DNA from: Sordaria brevicollis
Taxonomy: Eukaryota; Ascomycota; Sordariomycetes; Sordariales; Sordariaceae
NCBI GenBank assembly: GCA_033439795.1
Contig: JAUTDP010000010.1
Coordinates: forward strand, 2,294,001-2,358,000
Reading direction: 5' to 3'
Length of the DNA stretch: 64,000 bases
How positions within the stretch are numbered: position 1 is the first letter of the stretch; each line of letters starts with the position of its first letter. The notes under the pieces are model-generated. The model made no database searches. It was given only the letters and a program-made list of their open reading frames with translations, and had not been told where the DNA came from. The position numbers and the translations under genes were made by a program. Positions 23,501 to 36,781 of the stretch are shown piece after piece.

Positions 23501-26500
23501 CTACCGCTCCGGAATGGGTGTCTTGGCCAGCCTTCCGCCTGCACTCACTCGCTTCTGTAGTCTTGCTTCCTTCTCCTTTTGTAGACGGCTGTCGCTGAGA
23601 TTAGCAGCGCTAGATGAACCGCCAGCAGATGCAGAAGGAAGTGCGCTAACGCCATCGTACGACGGGTTATATGAACTGGTCACCACTGTGGTACCGATAG
23701 ACTCGACGAGAGCGCGACGGCCACGCTTGATTTCGAGGTATGTTTGGGCAGCGTGGCTAAGAGGAAACATTGGTGGCGCGACGGGAATCTCGGCTCCGTT
23801 CTGGATTAGAAGTTCGGCGACAGGGAAAGGAACCTGCTTATCGGGGCCGCCAGAGGCAGACCCTGGGGTACCTGGAGAGGGAGAAGGCGTCATGGGGTTA
23901 GGCGATGGAGGCGCAGGGTCGGCAGCGGCCAGTGCCAAATATACGGCGTGTGTACCCCTAGACTTGTCCGTGATATTGGGATTGGCTTTGAGCGCTAGGG
24001 CGTAGATAACCTGTTGAATCTCGTTCTTCTTGATGGCTGCTAGTAGTGTCTCTTCGGCGGTCGGATAGCGGGACAGGGTGGCAGATATTGGCTCGACGAA
24101 AGCGCGGTCGACGTATTTGGCCGAGATGAACCGTAACCTCTGCTCGCGCGAGGCATTCGGTACAAGTTTTTGTTGGGGATCAAGTCGTGCCTCCCACACC
24201 ATGTTGGACACCCGATTTCCAACAAGCATCAACAGCTCAATAATGTCCGGCGTAAAAGATGTCGTGTCCAAAGTGAGTGACCGGATTTTGCTGATATGTG
24301 TTCCCAGAGATCGATGGATGCCACTGCATTCAATGCAAACAATAATCGCTAGGTTGAGTGACACCCATTCGACCTTGTTGCTGGAGCCGCAGTCCGCACA
24401 CCACGAGTTGCCTTGGTCATTCTCCCGCAGCATCTGGAGTAACCTATCCGGAGTCTCGTCAAAGCTGGGTGCACGAGCTGTGCCAGGACGAGCACCAACA
24501 GTCGTCCTCCTAGAAGGTAGCGGGCTCAGGTTCTGGTTGTCGTGGCCACGGAAATGGTGGTGATGATGGTTAATGGACGAGCTCTTGCCCGTCAATACTG
24601 ACGCTATGTCTCTCCTGTCGAAATCCGTGTTGCCCGTAGAGGATGGTGGCGGCTTCATATCCTTGAGGCCGCGCCCTTCCACAGCGCTCTGTAATGCGTT
24701 GTTGATAGCCATAATCCAACTATTCATATCTTCTTCAGATGTTGCTTGATATACGCGTTTGAACTGTGGTGTGATAACTTCAAAACAGAACCGACGCTCT
24801 GCGTTTCGAGCCTCTCGTACCGAGGCCAAGCGCAGATCGATCGGATCCATATGCAAGTCTAGTCTCTGCTTCCAATTACTGTATTCTGAAAGCTTGCCCT
24901 GGTCAAGCACGATCCAAAACCTGCAAAGTGTCAGTTTAGGTGCTCAGACAATCGTTGCTTGGAATACCCACTTGTGCCAGCCTTGCTTGTTGAGGGCTCG
25001 TGGATCAACATGTCCACCTGGCCGGTTGAGAGCCCACAACAGTCCCTCCTTCCTCTGTGTCATGTTCTTGTCCGCCGCCAACTGGCTAGGATCCTTCTCT
25101 TCCAGGTCCCGAATACCCCGAAACTTGGCATTTTGTTGCGGGCTGCCCACAGGAGGTGGGAGCCCAATAAGACTCCCCGGCGACCTGGATAAATCCGTGA
25201 GTGGTGGTGGCTGTACGATTCCTGGTGTGACGGCCGACCGAAGCTGTGATCCTGTGCTGTCAGCGCGACCCAACTCGGACTCTCCGTAAGAAGAAGTTCC
25301 GTTTTGGCCAGTTGAAGGGCTTGGCCCAGACGATGTCGAAGGAGGTTCTGGCTCGGCATAAGCAAGGTTGCCCTTCTCCAACAGCCGCCTCTTTTCTTCT
25401 CTCTCGCGCCGTTGATACTGATACGTCTTATCCGCCTCTTGAACCTCTGTCGACAGCGCTTCAAGCTGCGGAAGCAGTCCTTCCACCTTCTTAGCTGTGG
25501 TTAGGAAAGCCTTTGCCTGGGCATCTGCGTACTTTGTGAGGTGCGAAAGAATTTCCTGCTCTTTTCGGCCTCCAGAAAGATCTTGCATGAAGGACGAATA
25601 GTCGAAACGCTTGAGTTCGAAGTTCTTGCGCTTTGTCTGATATTTCGAGTCGCTCTGTTTCGCCTTGACCGAGTCATGCTTCTGGCCCAAATAGCGACTG
25701 ACATAGGCGTAGAAATCTTTGCTCTCCTCTTCGAAATCCCGCTTCTTGGCCTCGGCTTGCTTGATATCCATCTGGTAAAGCTTGTTCATGGGGTCGATTA
25801 TGATCTTCTGGAGGTTGTGCGTATTTTGTCGCTCGAACATGAGAATTTCGCGGGCGATCTTGTCGAAGTAATGCTCAATGGCAGGCTGGACGGCGTTGGC
25901 GTTTGTCGACGACACATCCTTCAAAGCGTCCATGAACTGCAAAAAGGCGTCGTTGGCTTCGGTTTGCGCGGCATATACTTGCTCGGCCCGCTTGATAAGT
26001 CGTTTCATCTGCATTCTCATGTTGCCAGTCTTTTGTTCCAAGGCCTTCATCGTCGCGCGGAAGACCGGTCCATCGTCAGATACCGATACATCCTCGCCGG
26101 GTCGCGGACATGGCACATCCACCTTGATGGGCTCTCTGACGGTTTGTGGCGGCTGAGGCGACTGAAGACCGGGCGGAAGAAGGCTAGGGCCATGTTCGAG
26201 TATGGGCACATTCGGAGATGCCAAGGAGATTTCATCCTGCTCTAATGTGCTGTCGATTCCAGGACCCAGCGACTGTACCGAAACCGTTCTACCTTTCGGA
26301 GGGACGCTGAGAAGGGGAGGTGATGGCGAACTAGGCTGACTAAGCCATGGCGAGTAGCCTTGAAACTCGTTAGATCCGGTAGCGAAAAGGGGGTAAAGGG
26401 GGTTTGAGGTAGGTACGTACTGCTTGTCACGAAGAAGGAAAAGCTAGCGAGGGTATGCAGCTTGTGCGCGCGAGGATCGTACTCGACAAACTAGACAGAG

Positions 26501-27563
26501 TTTCAGCAGACGCCCCAAACAACAGCACCAGTGAGGGAACACAAACGCTGCAGAAGTTCCTCCAGCCCCCGCCCTTGTCTTCTGTGGGCTTGGGAGGCTT
26601 CCATTTCCATGTCCACTCGAACGACACCGAGGGGCTGCCATCTGTCGCATAAACACCGACTAGCTCAACATTTGCATTCTTGTGGAGATTGGGGTCGGCC
26701 TCGAACTCGCGGGTAAGGAGGTTCTCGACCTCGCGCGGGGTAGAGCCGTAGACAAAGGTAAGACCATTGATTTGTGTATCGGTAAGACCGAGTGTCTCAA
26801 GGGCGCCGGCAGCGTTCTGAACCACTTGATGTGTTTGGCGTACGACGAAGGTGAAGGTGAAGACGAGCTCGTCGTCGTTTGTGAGCTTGAGCAAGAAGGA
26901 TGGAGGGCAACCAGGACCGGCGGATTCGGTATCCTTGGGAGGGGCTTGCTGTCAGCTTGAATTGTATGAAGCCCGCGCTTGGGGAAGGCATTGCGCACCT
27001 GGACAAATTCTATGGGGGTGTTCTCGCCTATGGAGCGAGATACTGATGCTCGTGTAGCTGGGAATGCATTGGGAACTATGTTGATTGAGGTGCGCTTTCG
27101 CGGGCTAGAGATGACAAGGGAGGAGATGGATACTGTCAGACAGAAGAAGGGCAGGTCAGCGCTGATTCAACATGCTGGGTACACGCCAGATCCAAGTCAA
27201 GTGTGATTCTCGGGTTCGATCTCGGTGTATTCGTGCGTGAGACTTTTGTGTCAGCCAACATGGCCGAGGGCGGAGATCGGACGGCGGGCGGGACAAGCCA
27301 CGAGGCCATCCAGCCGGGACATCCAGGGACTTGACGGCCACGTTCTCACGGCCAAAGGAAGGGTTGGTTTTTCGAGCTCTCATTCGTGTGTCGCATTTGT
27401 AGAAGGTGTTGTTGTTGTCGTCGTCGGTACTGGCGCAAGAGAACTTCACTCCGACCTGACATGATGACGGGAAGGGGCATAGAAGTTGCAACAACATACA
27501 TCGATTCTGGTCTCTAAGATAGACGGGAGTGCCCTCGTCGGGCGTGCTGCTGACCTGACCCAT
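23501..27563 (-). CDS. BAR-PH-ArfGAP domain protein (Csx2/ACAP-like)
   Basis: ADP-ribosylation-factor GTPase-activating protein expected to act on curved endosomal or Golgi membranes. Model: complement(join(23501..24920, 24972..26358, 26421..26490, 26547..26948, 26999..27132, 27500..27563)), 1158 residues. Exon 1 encodes MGQVSSTPDEGTPVYLRDQNR, the typical N-terminus of fungal homologs, and is followed by a 367 nt intron; the other introns are 50-62 nt. All phases match. An N-terminal fungal-specific region (1-315) includes SINIVPNAFPATR and GRTVSVQSLGPG. A BAR coiled-coil region spans about 318-560. A PH domain (about 655-775) has GWHKFWIVLDQGKLSEYSNW. The ArfGAP zinc finger at about 860-885 (WCADC...IVCIEC) precedes SGIHRSLGTHISKIRSLTLD, with the catalytic Arg after IH. 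Ankyrin-like sequence follows. Donor GTGGGT was chosen for the fifth intron because it restores the frame at WHK-FWIV. Confidence 0.95.
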
Positions 27564-30500
27564 CTCGACAGCGCGATAGTGCAGAGTGCGGCAGGTGAAT
27601 GCAAAACATTAAGATTCGGGAGAGCGAGAGGGACTGGAGGCTGCCGGACGCGAAGAGTTGGGCGGAGATAATTCTGGCCGTCGTCCACTCTCTCGCTGAT
27701 GAGTTCGTTCCTTCTCTCTCGCAGTCGTCCTGGCTTCAGGTCTTTTGTTCGCGCGCGGTGCAGCCAGTGGAGGAGGATGCTGGATGGTGGGTGGTGGATG
27801 GACAGTTGAGAGGTGTGGTGCTGCAGGCGGGCCCAGGCGGGTGGACTTTCCAGACGGCGCTAGTCCGTCCTCCGATACTGCCAAACTGCGCTAGGCGGAC
27901 TGTGTGGGTTCTGTTTGGTAATGGTTGCTAATTGTTGATATTGGATGCTGCTGCTTTCCGCTGGAACATGGCCCCGGACGGGACAGGACAAGGAGACACG
28001 GGAAGAGGTGGGAATGAGACGGGAAGTCGAGCGGTAGAGGTCGAGGTAGAGGTACCAGGTAGGTATGTATAGCAGTTGTTGAAGAAGGAACAACGGTCGC
28101 GGTTACGGGACCCAGCAAGGTGAGGCAGAGGTATCGGCAATGGGAGGAAGTGGAAGATGTCGTCGATCTCTCTTGGTGTTAAAAGGTCAGGTCCCTTGCC
28201 CTTCTTTTTTTACCTCCAGTTTCTCGGCATCAGATGAAAGTCAGTGACAACTTACAGTATATACTTGTAGTAGATAGTACGGAAAGGGTCAACCGGTCAG
28301 TGGTCAATATGCGAAGTCTGAGCTACTCAGGTCAACTGCTATGAGCAATCTAATAAATTGGACAATAAACGTTAACGGCCAGGCAGCTCTCTCTTTAGCG
28401 GTTGAACGAGTGCGAATTTTGCGACTCGACTGATCCGGATGTTGTCTAATGCGCTTCCCGTCCACTTGCGGCACACGGCGGGGTTCGACTGGAATGATGG
28501 AACCTCCAAGTCACCGAGTCTTTGGGGAGAGACTTTTGGAGGGCTTGGCAAGGAAATCGACCAACAACCCTGACGGCCAAGAGGTGCTGTTCTGCCAGGG
28601 GCAAGTGGATGCAGAAATGCAAGAGCAGACGTGAAACTCACCTACCGGTACACTGCTAACCCTGAGAGTTTGAGGGTTATGTATTGCTGCGATTGCTTCG
28701 AGTCTCAAAGAGTGGAGCAAGTGTCAAGGGGAAGTGAGAGGACTGAAAGCAAAAACAGTCTGCCCGCCGATGAATCCGTACGGTATTGGAAAAAGTACCG
28801 AGATGATGTCGATGTCGTGCAACCAACACAACCACGCCTCGAGTTCTCCTCCAACGGTTCCTTTTTTGTGTCTTTTTGTTCTTTGACTGGACGGTTGAAG
28901 AACTCTTTGAATTTCCGCACTTGTCCTTCTTTCACTTCCGATTCATCATATAGATAACGAATGGCCAGCTCGAGTTATGTAGTGCGCCCCGAATCCACGC
29001 AAGCGCCGAGCTGATGGGTCATATGGCAAAGACAAAAAGAGGAGCTTGTGTTCCTTTGGAGCTCGTGATAGTCCCCCCCCTCCTCCTCATCAGCTCGCTC
29101 CCCATGCCCCTTTGCCTTTGGCATCACCCGTCCCTGGCAATGCGTGGTGTGCCTGGAGTCATTGTTCCCGACCCTCCCAACGGCCCATCCAGTCATGTTG
29201 TCTCAGAAGGCCGTACAGTGGGCAACATGGGAATGATTGATGGTCGGTGGCAAGACCTTCAACAACCAACCGAAGCCAACATGGGAAAACGAGATTATAA
29301 AGCGTGTGGTGCATGCGGTATGGACCGCCGCAGATCTGGCAGGTTTGCGACCGACTATTGAAGTTTCAAAACCTCCAACTCAGGGCAGTTGGTCATCGCC
29401 ATGTGTTATATATCATATTCCTTTCGGCCCTCACCCGTTAGGCACACATGGTGGGCCATAGGAGCATGATCTTCTAGACTTTCCTCCCCGTGATTGGCGA
29501 TGATGTCACGCTCACTCTTCCTCCGGATTCCAAAGCAATAATACCCGACTTATAGACAGCACCTTGGTTAATTACCACACATATAGAGACGGAAGATGAC
29601 CAAGCCAGAGAGAGGAAAATAGACGGACGCCTCAAACATGGCTCGCATGGCTAATAAGCACCTCAACTCTGCCACACCCAGCCAGCTGGATACGTGTTTC
29701 GTGTGTCTAGTGTGCCATGACCGAGACCTTTTTTTTCAAACCACTGGACCCCACGCGCTTTTGATTCTCATCCATTGATACGAGGCGCCGAGTTCCGTTT
29801 TGCCCCCGTGTCCAAGGGAGGAAGATCGAATATGCAGGCAGGGAAGACAGTTGCTTGCATGCGGCATTGCTCTTGTGGTGGTAAGGGCCAAGGTTACAAG
29901 GGACCTGCTGCTGCTGGAAAAGGATGCCATCATCAGAAGGGGTCCTGGGGCTCTTAGCATGCGTCAAAAGTGGACTCCTTCTCTTCAGTGCTGTGCCACT
30001 CTTTGTCATGGTGAATCTGTCTGCCTATGTGAGAAATAAGCAAAGTGTTTCGACTTGGGAAAGAAGATGGCAGCAGGGGAAGGCAATTATCTTAAACTCT
30101 GAACAATGAGCCTCAGCCACAACCCCCTATGATATTTTAGAGACTTCTGCCGGAGTTTTCTTTTGCTGAATTACCCGACGGAGTTGTTTGTTAATCTCGC
30201 CCTTTGTCGAATAGCGAACGGGAACAATTGCGGGTTTGTTGTTAGAGATGTTGCAGAATGGAATGATTTTCCAGCTGTGGTAGAAAGACAACAGCAAGCA
30301 TCATGCTAGAACATGCTCGAGGTTCAGCGAAGATGTTTACGAGGTGGGTAAAGAAGCTGAAGAAGCACAAAAGCACAGTTACTGAGATCACGGCATCATC
30401 CGTCAGCTTATCATAACTTGGGCTCTAAAAGAGAAAATAAGTAAAGACAAAACAACCTCAACATGATACCTTAACAAACAGCCAGATCTAGGGGTTGTTG

Positions 30501-31212
30501 CAGGGGAAAGAGAGCACGGGCATATACGTATGACGTTTTGACCCTTCAGGCGCTACGTAAAGAAAGGTACCCGAGCCAAATTGCAGGAAGGGATCAGACT
30601 CCAGCCCAGGCAGTCAGCTACGAACCGCTGCACTAACAAACTGACATGGGCTGGACCGCTTCTCACTGGGCCGTCACTGTGCACTTGCGATAGAGAGAGG
30701 AGCCGACTTCTCTTTAGGTTCTTCTAGTTCTCCAGGTCCCGCTCCGGATCGAGGTCCCTTATCCAACAGAACAACATTTTGATCTTGCATTTAGACGCCG
30801 ACCAACGACCTACGCACGAGTCCACGAGACCACTCAGCTTTGCATTTGCACCACTGATACATCGAGCAACCACTACCGTCGGCTCATACACGCATACAGC
30901 CTTGCCGTCTTTCCAACTACCGAACCTTCTTGTCTTCTTCTTGCCTCTCTCTCCCCAGACCGTGTGAATGGAATAAGGGGGAAAACCCACCCGATCGACA
31001 TCATCGCTGCCCGTCAGCATCTCCAAGCTACCGAATACGCGCCCAACCAGAACTCGAATCGAACCATGAAGGGACTCCCTTGAATCGACGAGAACCACCG
31101 ACTGACGACACGACGACCACTTCCTCCTTCGTGAACCGTTCGAACAGACCACACTCACCACCTGACAACCGGCGCAATAGTCACCAGCGCAAACCACCAC
31201 AGTGCCCCCACG
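27564..31212. other. 3.6 kb region between divergent genes
   Basis: Lies between the start of the ArfGAP gene (-) and the start of the MUN-C2 gene (+), so it holds both promoters. I see no supportable gene. Two short uORFs precede the plus-strand start (ATGs at 30967 and 31065). Confidence 0.5.
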
Positions 31213-34200
31213 ATGTCGGGGTCTTCGCGACACTCGTATGCCTCGAACCGCCGAGTCGGCAGCATCCAGAGCGTCCGCAGCGTCACCAGCGACGAGGAGA
31301 GACGCCAAAGTCGCATTCAGTCCTCCAAGCGCGGAAACGTCTCCGTCAGTTACGATGAGGCCTACTCGTTTGCCCTCCGCGTCGCCTTCCTCAACTACCT
31401 TTTACAGCCACGGAAGAAACGGAAGGAATATGTTGCCGCTCCGAAGCCCGTCCACCGATCACACAGCTCCAGCGTGAGCGACCTCATGAAGGACTTTGTG
31501 CCCTCTGGCTCATCGTCTTCCATGAAGCTTCCACATGGCTTCCGCGGCCAACTCGAGAAGCGCATGACCGCTGTTCTACAAGGCACCGAGAGACTGCCCG
31601 GATACAATGACGCCGCCGTCAAGCGCACCTTTGGTGTGGCATACACCGCTTTCACCCAGAGAGACTTCCAAAAGTCCATTGACAAGGACCGCAAAGTCGA
31701 ACCATTGGTCCTGATTTTCTACTCGTCTGCGATCAAATTCCATAGTGCTGGAAAGCCGCCCGACGATTATCACTGGAAGTCGCTTGTGGACAGACACCTG
31801 GCCATGTTTGTCAGGCTGATTTCCAGCGTTATCAGAGACATTGGCAGCGACCGCGACGACCTACTGGGCCGCCTAAACACCCTCGAAAACAAGCTCTTGA
31901 CGAACGACCAGAATCTGTCTTTGGATAAGGGACAAGAAAGTTCAACATTCGTGGAGGTTGAAGTGCCTCTGAGTTACGAGATTAAGGATATGCCCATGGT
32001 TTTGTTCGTTGCCAAGATCTTTGGGTTGCCCAACTCGCAAGTTCAGAATGATATCGACCGGAACATGACTACCTGGACCGAAGAGGCGGCTCTGAAGGAC
32101 TTCAAGAACTACCAATTTCGATTGTCGGCAAATATGGCGGGCACTCTGCGAAAATTGGACTTTGATGTGGATGAGGCGTTTGAGGACTGGAAGAGGACCG
32201 AGACTCAACAACTGGCCCAAATCTTTGCCGAAATTCTTAGCATCCGTCCAGATCTCAAGACCAATTCTGGTCCCGACAAACCGCTTCCAGTACGGCCAAT
32301 GTCACTTTATTCAGAGGATCAGGCCTTTTCCGAATTGAGCAAGATGGTTACGAACCGCAGCTCGGGCAACTTTGGCTTTGACCCGTCGTCTGGCTTCAGC
32401 GCCATGTCTCTCGACGATAACTCGAGCATTCGAAGCGTAGATGAGCCGAGCTTTACCTTTATCCCCGTGGATCCACGACCGGTTTACAAGACTATTCTAC
32501 AATACGTCATGTCTTACGACCAGTTGCACTCCGAAGAGTTCCCATTCTCCGAAGAGTCAATTGAGTTTTTGACCGAGTTGGCCATCAGGTGGCGCATTCC
32601 CCAGTTTATGCGTCACGTTACGCTGGTTGAAGTTGCGGTACGAAAGTATCTCGACCAGGAGATCTCAACAATGCAGCTTGATGCTTGTCTCGACTTTGTC
32701 AAGGAACCTCAGCCGGAGCCCAAGAAGCCACCCCCGATTAACCTCTATGGGGCCACTCTTCTCGATGTTGAGCCAGGCCGGTGGACAATGACGGATTTTG
32801 CAGGCTATCAGCAAGCCATAAAGGATCTCCATGATGCTTTGTTACGTGAACTGTACACACTGTTGATCCAGTGTTACCAGCCTAACCCACCCACAGTTGG
32901 TGTTGCAATGGCAGTACTTACGAACCATGTCCACCCTGACCCTACATTCAACGAACGCCCGGACGAAGTGGTCGAATACACCCAGCATCTCGAGAACGGA
33001 CTGCGTCAAAAGGCCGCCGAAGTTTACCGAGGTTTCCTAGATGCCAACATTCCGGCCAACATGGAAGACTGGAACTTTGCTCATGTCGTTAAGCTCGGCC
33101 AGGCGGTTGTCGGTCTTGCAGAAAAGATCAAGAAGCGATATCGCAAGAACCCCGAGATTATGGGTGCCAGCCCATTCAAGGTCTTGGTTGAGACCATCTT
33201 CCCCAGCTTCGAGGAAGATGCACATGAGTTTATCAAGCGTGTCTTGGATATGAGCAAGAACCGCGGCGAGGAAGGCCAGATCGACGTCCAGGACGGGTTT
33301 GACCTCTACAAAGAGCTTGTCGAGATCAGAAAGATACACGCAGAGTCTCTCCCTACAAAACCCTTTGCTTTCCATATCGAAGGTCTCCTCGAAGACTTTG
33401 TCTGGCGATGGATTAGGAATGCCGAAGCCAGAATGACGGACTTTGTGGAGCAGGCGATCAAGCAGGATACCTTTCAAGTCAGGTCGAACGATCCCGACCA
33501 CATCCCTACTGATGAAGAGCGTCACAGTGTGTCCATCATCGACACCTTTTCGCTGTTCAACCAGACCGTCAACCAGATCCATCAGCTTGACTGGGATGAC
33601 GAGCTTCACCACGCAAAGTTCATGACCGCGTTAGCCAAAGCTTTCTCAGCTGGCATTGGTCGTTATTGCGAGATTGTGGAATTGCATTTCGCCAAGGAGA
33701 TGGACCGTCAGACTCCTCAAGAGGCGGCTGCGGGCAGGTCGGCGCAGGATCGATTCCTTCAGTACGCCAAGGATGCGTGGAACTCGAAGGAGAAGGTCGA
33801 GCCTTTCCAGTTCTATCCTCAGGTATGTACCACACATGTGAGTTTTATCACTGTAGGCTAATGTTTTCTGGATCAGTCGTTTGTCAAACTCAACAACATT
33901 GAATATGCCATGCAAGCGCTGGATAAGCTAGAAAAGACCATGAACGTAGACGGCTGCGCCGAGGCGATCCGCCGGGTCGAAGGCATCAAGCCCCTGGTTA
34001 GGAAAGCAGGCAAGTATGTGTTCACGATCAAGATCGTAGAGGCCGAGGACTTGAAGGCGTGCGACCCCGGTGGGTTTAGTGATCCGTACGTGGTTCTCTG
34101 TGACGAATACCAGAAGCGTCTGGCCAAGACGAGAATCATCATGAGGAACCTGAACCCGAGGTGGGACGAGTCGATCGATATCACCGTGTCGGGTCCTCTC

Positions 34201-35581
34201 AACATTATCGCCACCATTTGGGACTATGATACCTTTGGTGACCATGATTTTGTCGGGCGTACCTCGTTGAAGCTTGACCCCGTGCATTTCAGCGACTATC
34301 TTCCCAGAGAGTTCTGGCTTGATCTTGATACACAGGGAAGACTGTTGCTTCGTGTGAGCATGGAGGGCGAGCGTGATGATATCCAGTTCCATTTTGGCAA
34401 GGCCTTTAGGCACTTGAAGAGAACCGAGCGTGACATGGTCCGCAAGATCACCGACAAGGTATGTCTCGTCGCTTTCCCTCGAGTGGTCAACGTTATACTA
34501 ACACTCTTAGCTCACTTCACACATTAACCACTCCTTGTCGCATGACACCCTCAAGAGTCTCCTCAGCCGCGGCATTGCCGCCTCCATGGCCAACCTCTGG
34601 AAAAAGCGTCAATCCACCGCACCAACCGTCACCCCGCAAGACGTCGAAAACACTCTCCAACCACTCTTCACCTACTTCGACGAAAACTTCGCCATCATGA
34701 AACAAACCCTAACCGACGCAACCATGGTAGCAGTCATGACGCGTCTCTGGAAAGAAGTCCTAATGGCCATCGAAAACCTCCTCGTCCCTCCCCTCTCCGA
34801 CAAACCCTCAACCCAAAAACCTCTCACCCAAGCAGAAATGGACATTGTCTACCGCTGGCTCGAGCTCCTCTTCAACTTCTTCAACGCCAAGGACGCCCAC
34901 ACGGGCGAAGTCCTCGGCGTGCCCTCGGACGTGCTCAAGTCGCCTAAGTGGCACGAGCTCGCCTCTCTGAACTTCTTCTACTTCGACTCCACCGAAAATC
35001 TTATTAGGACATCAGAGCGCATGGCAGCCGCAAACGCCCAACGCGCGCGCGAGCAAGCGCAAGCCACCTCCGCCGCCGCAGGCGCTGGCTCTCGCATGTC
35101 CGCCCCCCTGCAACTTCACCAACCCTCCCACCCCAACCAACTAGCACCCCCCGGTGGAATGACAGGCGCAGCCGCCATCGGCGCTTTTGGTTCCCTCGGT
35201 ACCATCCGCCGCGGCAAATCCATCATGATGTCGCGCAACTTGGGAACCATGCGTCAAGCGAAACTCGAAAAGCGCAAGGAAGCGCAGGCGGATCCCTCCG
35301 ATGATATGATTTTGAGGATTTTGCGGATGAGGCCCGAGGCAACGAATTATTTGAAGGAGAGACATAGGCAGAAGGAGAGGATGGCGGCGGCGGCGGCGGC
35401 GGCGATGATTGTGAGGCAGAGTGTTAATCAGAAGTTTGGGATTGGGCAGCAGCAGGATAATGGGTTGAGGGTGAATAAGAGGCAGAGTGTGGTTCCTCCG
35501 GTGCCGAAACTGCCGTTTGGGGCGGGGGTTAGTGGGGGGCAGGTTATTGGGGGTGGGCAGTTTGGGAGGGGTGGTAGGTGA
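31213..35581 (+). CDS. Munc13/Ync13-like protein with MUN (MHD1/MHD2) and C2 domains
   Basis: Model: join(31213..33822, 33877..34458, 34511..35581), 1420 residues; introns 54 and 52 nt, both phase 0. Exon 1 encodes a Ser-rich N-terminus and a long helical region; the MUN/MHD1 part lies at about 570-850 (DDFVWRW-like and SIIDTFSLFNQTVNQIHQLD). Exon 2 encodes a C2 domain at about 917-1035 with the acidic loops DPGGFSDPYV, LNPRWDESIDI and WDYDTFGDHDFVG, which suggests Ca2+/phospholipid binding. Exon 3 carries MHD2 (LWKEVLMAIENLLVPPL ... QAEMDIVYRWLELLFNFFNA) and a basic, Ala-rich tail with a GGC-repeat-encoded Ala run. In Schizosaccharomyces pombe the related Ync13 acts in vesicle fusion and cell-wall integrity at the septum; the same role here is inference. 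Confidence 0.93.
35379..35403. repeat. GGC trinucleotide run coding Ala tract
   Basis: (GGC)n in the last exon of the MUN-C2 gene, translating to eight consecutive Ala. Confidence 0.85.
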
Positions 35582-36781
35582 GAGGGTATTTATTCTCTGA
35601 TGGCGGTGGGATGTCATCGTTGGGGTGAGTAGAGAGGAGGGAGGTGAGGCTGTGTCTGGGTAAGGTGTTGAAGAGCAGAAGGAAGGACGAATTAAAGGAC
35701 GAAAGATGATGAACAACACAGGACGGAATGAAGGAGGGGAGGAAGGATGGAGGGAGGGACCGAAGGAGGAAACGAAATCACTTAATGGGTCTGTCTGTCT
35801 CTTGTTTATCTTTGCATTTTATACCTATCTATACCATATCCGCACGGGGGGGTTGCAAGGCAAAGGGAAATAGCGTGTTTTGCTCTTTTATTTGGTTTAG
35901 TTTAGTCACACTCCAAGATATTCCACATATGTTTTTTCCTGCTTGTATTATTGGTCACAGGTGGATACATGTATGTATGTTAACGGGAGTAGGTATATGT
36001 GGTAGAGTTGATATAGTTGGGATTGTTACATGTTTGTAACTCACTATATACCGATGTTCTTGAAGATGTTTCCTGATGACTGGTTGCTCCTACCTTTTAC
36101 GTTTTGCCAACCCCTATGTTCATGAAGATAGATATTATAGACTTGACGCTCTACGACTTGAGCCATATAGGTAGGCAAACTCAATGGGCTACCTAGTTGC
36201 TTTGATTGCCTTGCACTCAATGGGGAGAGGACTGTCAAGAAATAAGTATATTATCTACCTCTCATTGCCCATGAATGATTATCTCTGAATGCTTCCTCGA
36301 GCGCAGATTTAGGTACATAGGTACGAGAGACGTGAGATCACATAGCTCTGTTGTAACTAGGACAGTTTCCAGCTGATGATGATATCTCTACATACTAGCA
36401 TCGGTGTCTATGAAAGCAGAAGGACAGCATACCGCCAATTGCCACATAGCCGTGCTGTATCGTTTTGAGAACATAAGTTTGTAACATGAACTTTAATGAT
36501 TCCATAACCATACCCATAATCATTTGCTTTCCCCCAACCCTATGTTTGTACCATACCCGCTTCACCCTAAACAAACCTGACAGAAAAGGAAAATAACCAC
36601 CCATAGCTTAACCACGTTTACCCTTAATTTTTTTCAGACAGACAACCACCAAGGGTATCAACACGACTCTCACAACACTCTTTACACCTTAACACACAGC
36701 CTCCAGCTTCTCTCCATCCCTTAGGGCTCCTACTATTAGGGACGCTCTTTCAAGCAGGATCCTTTGAGCAGAGCAAGACAG
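35582..36781. other. 3' intergenic region between convergent genes
   Basis: Between the stop codons of the MUN-C2 gene (+) and condensin subunit 2 (-). It contains GGAAGGAGG purine-rich DNA at the left and unique sequence thereafter; no gene seen. Confidence 0.55.
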
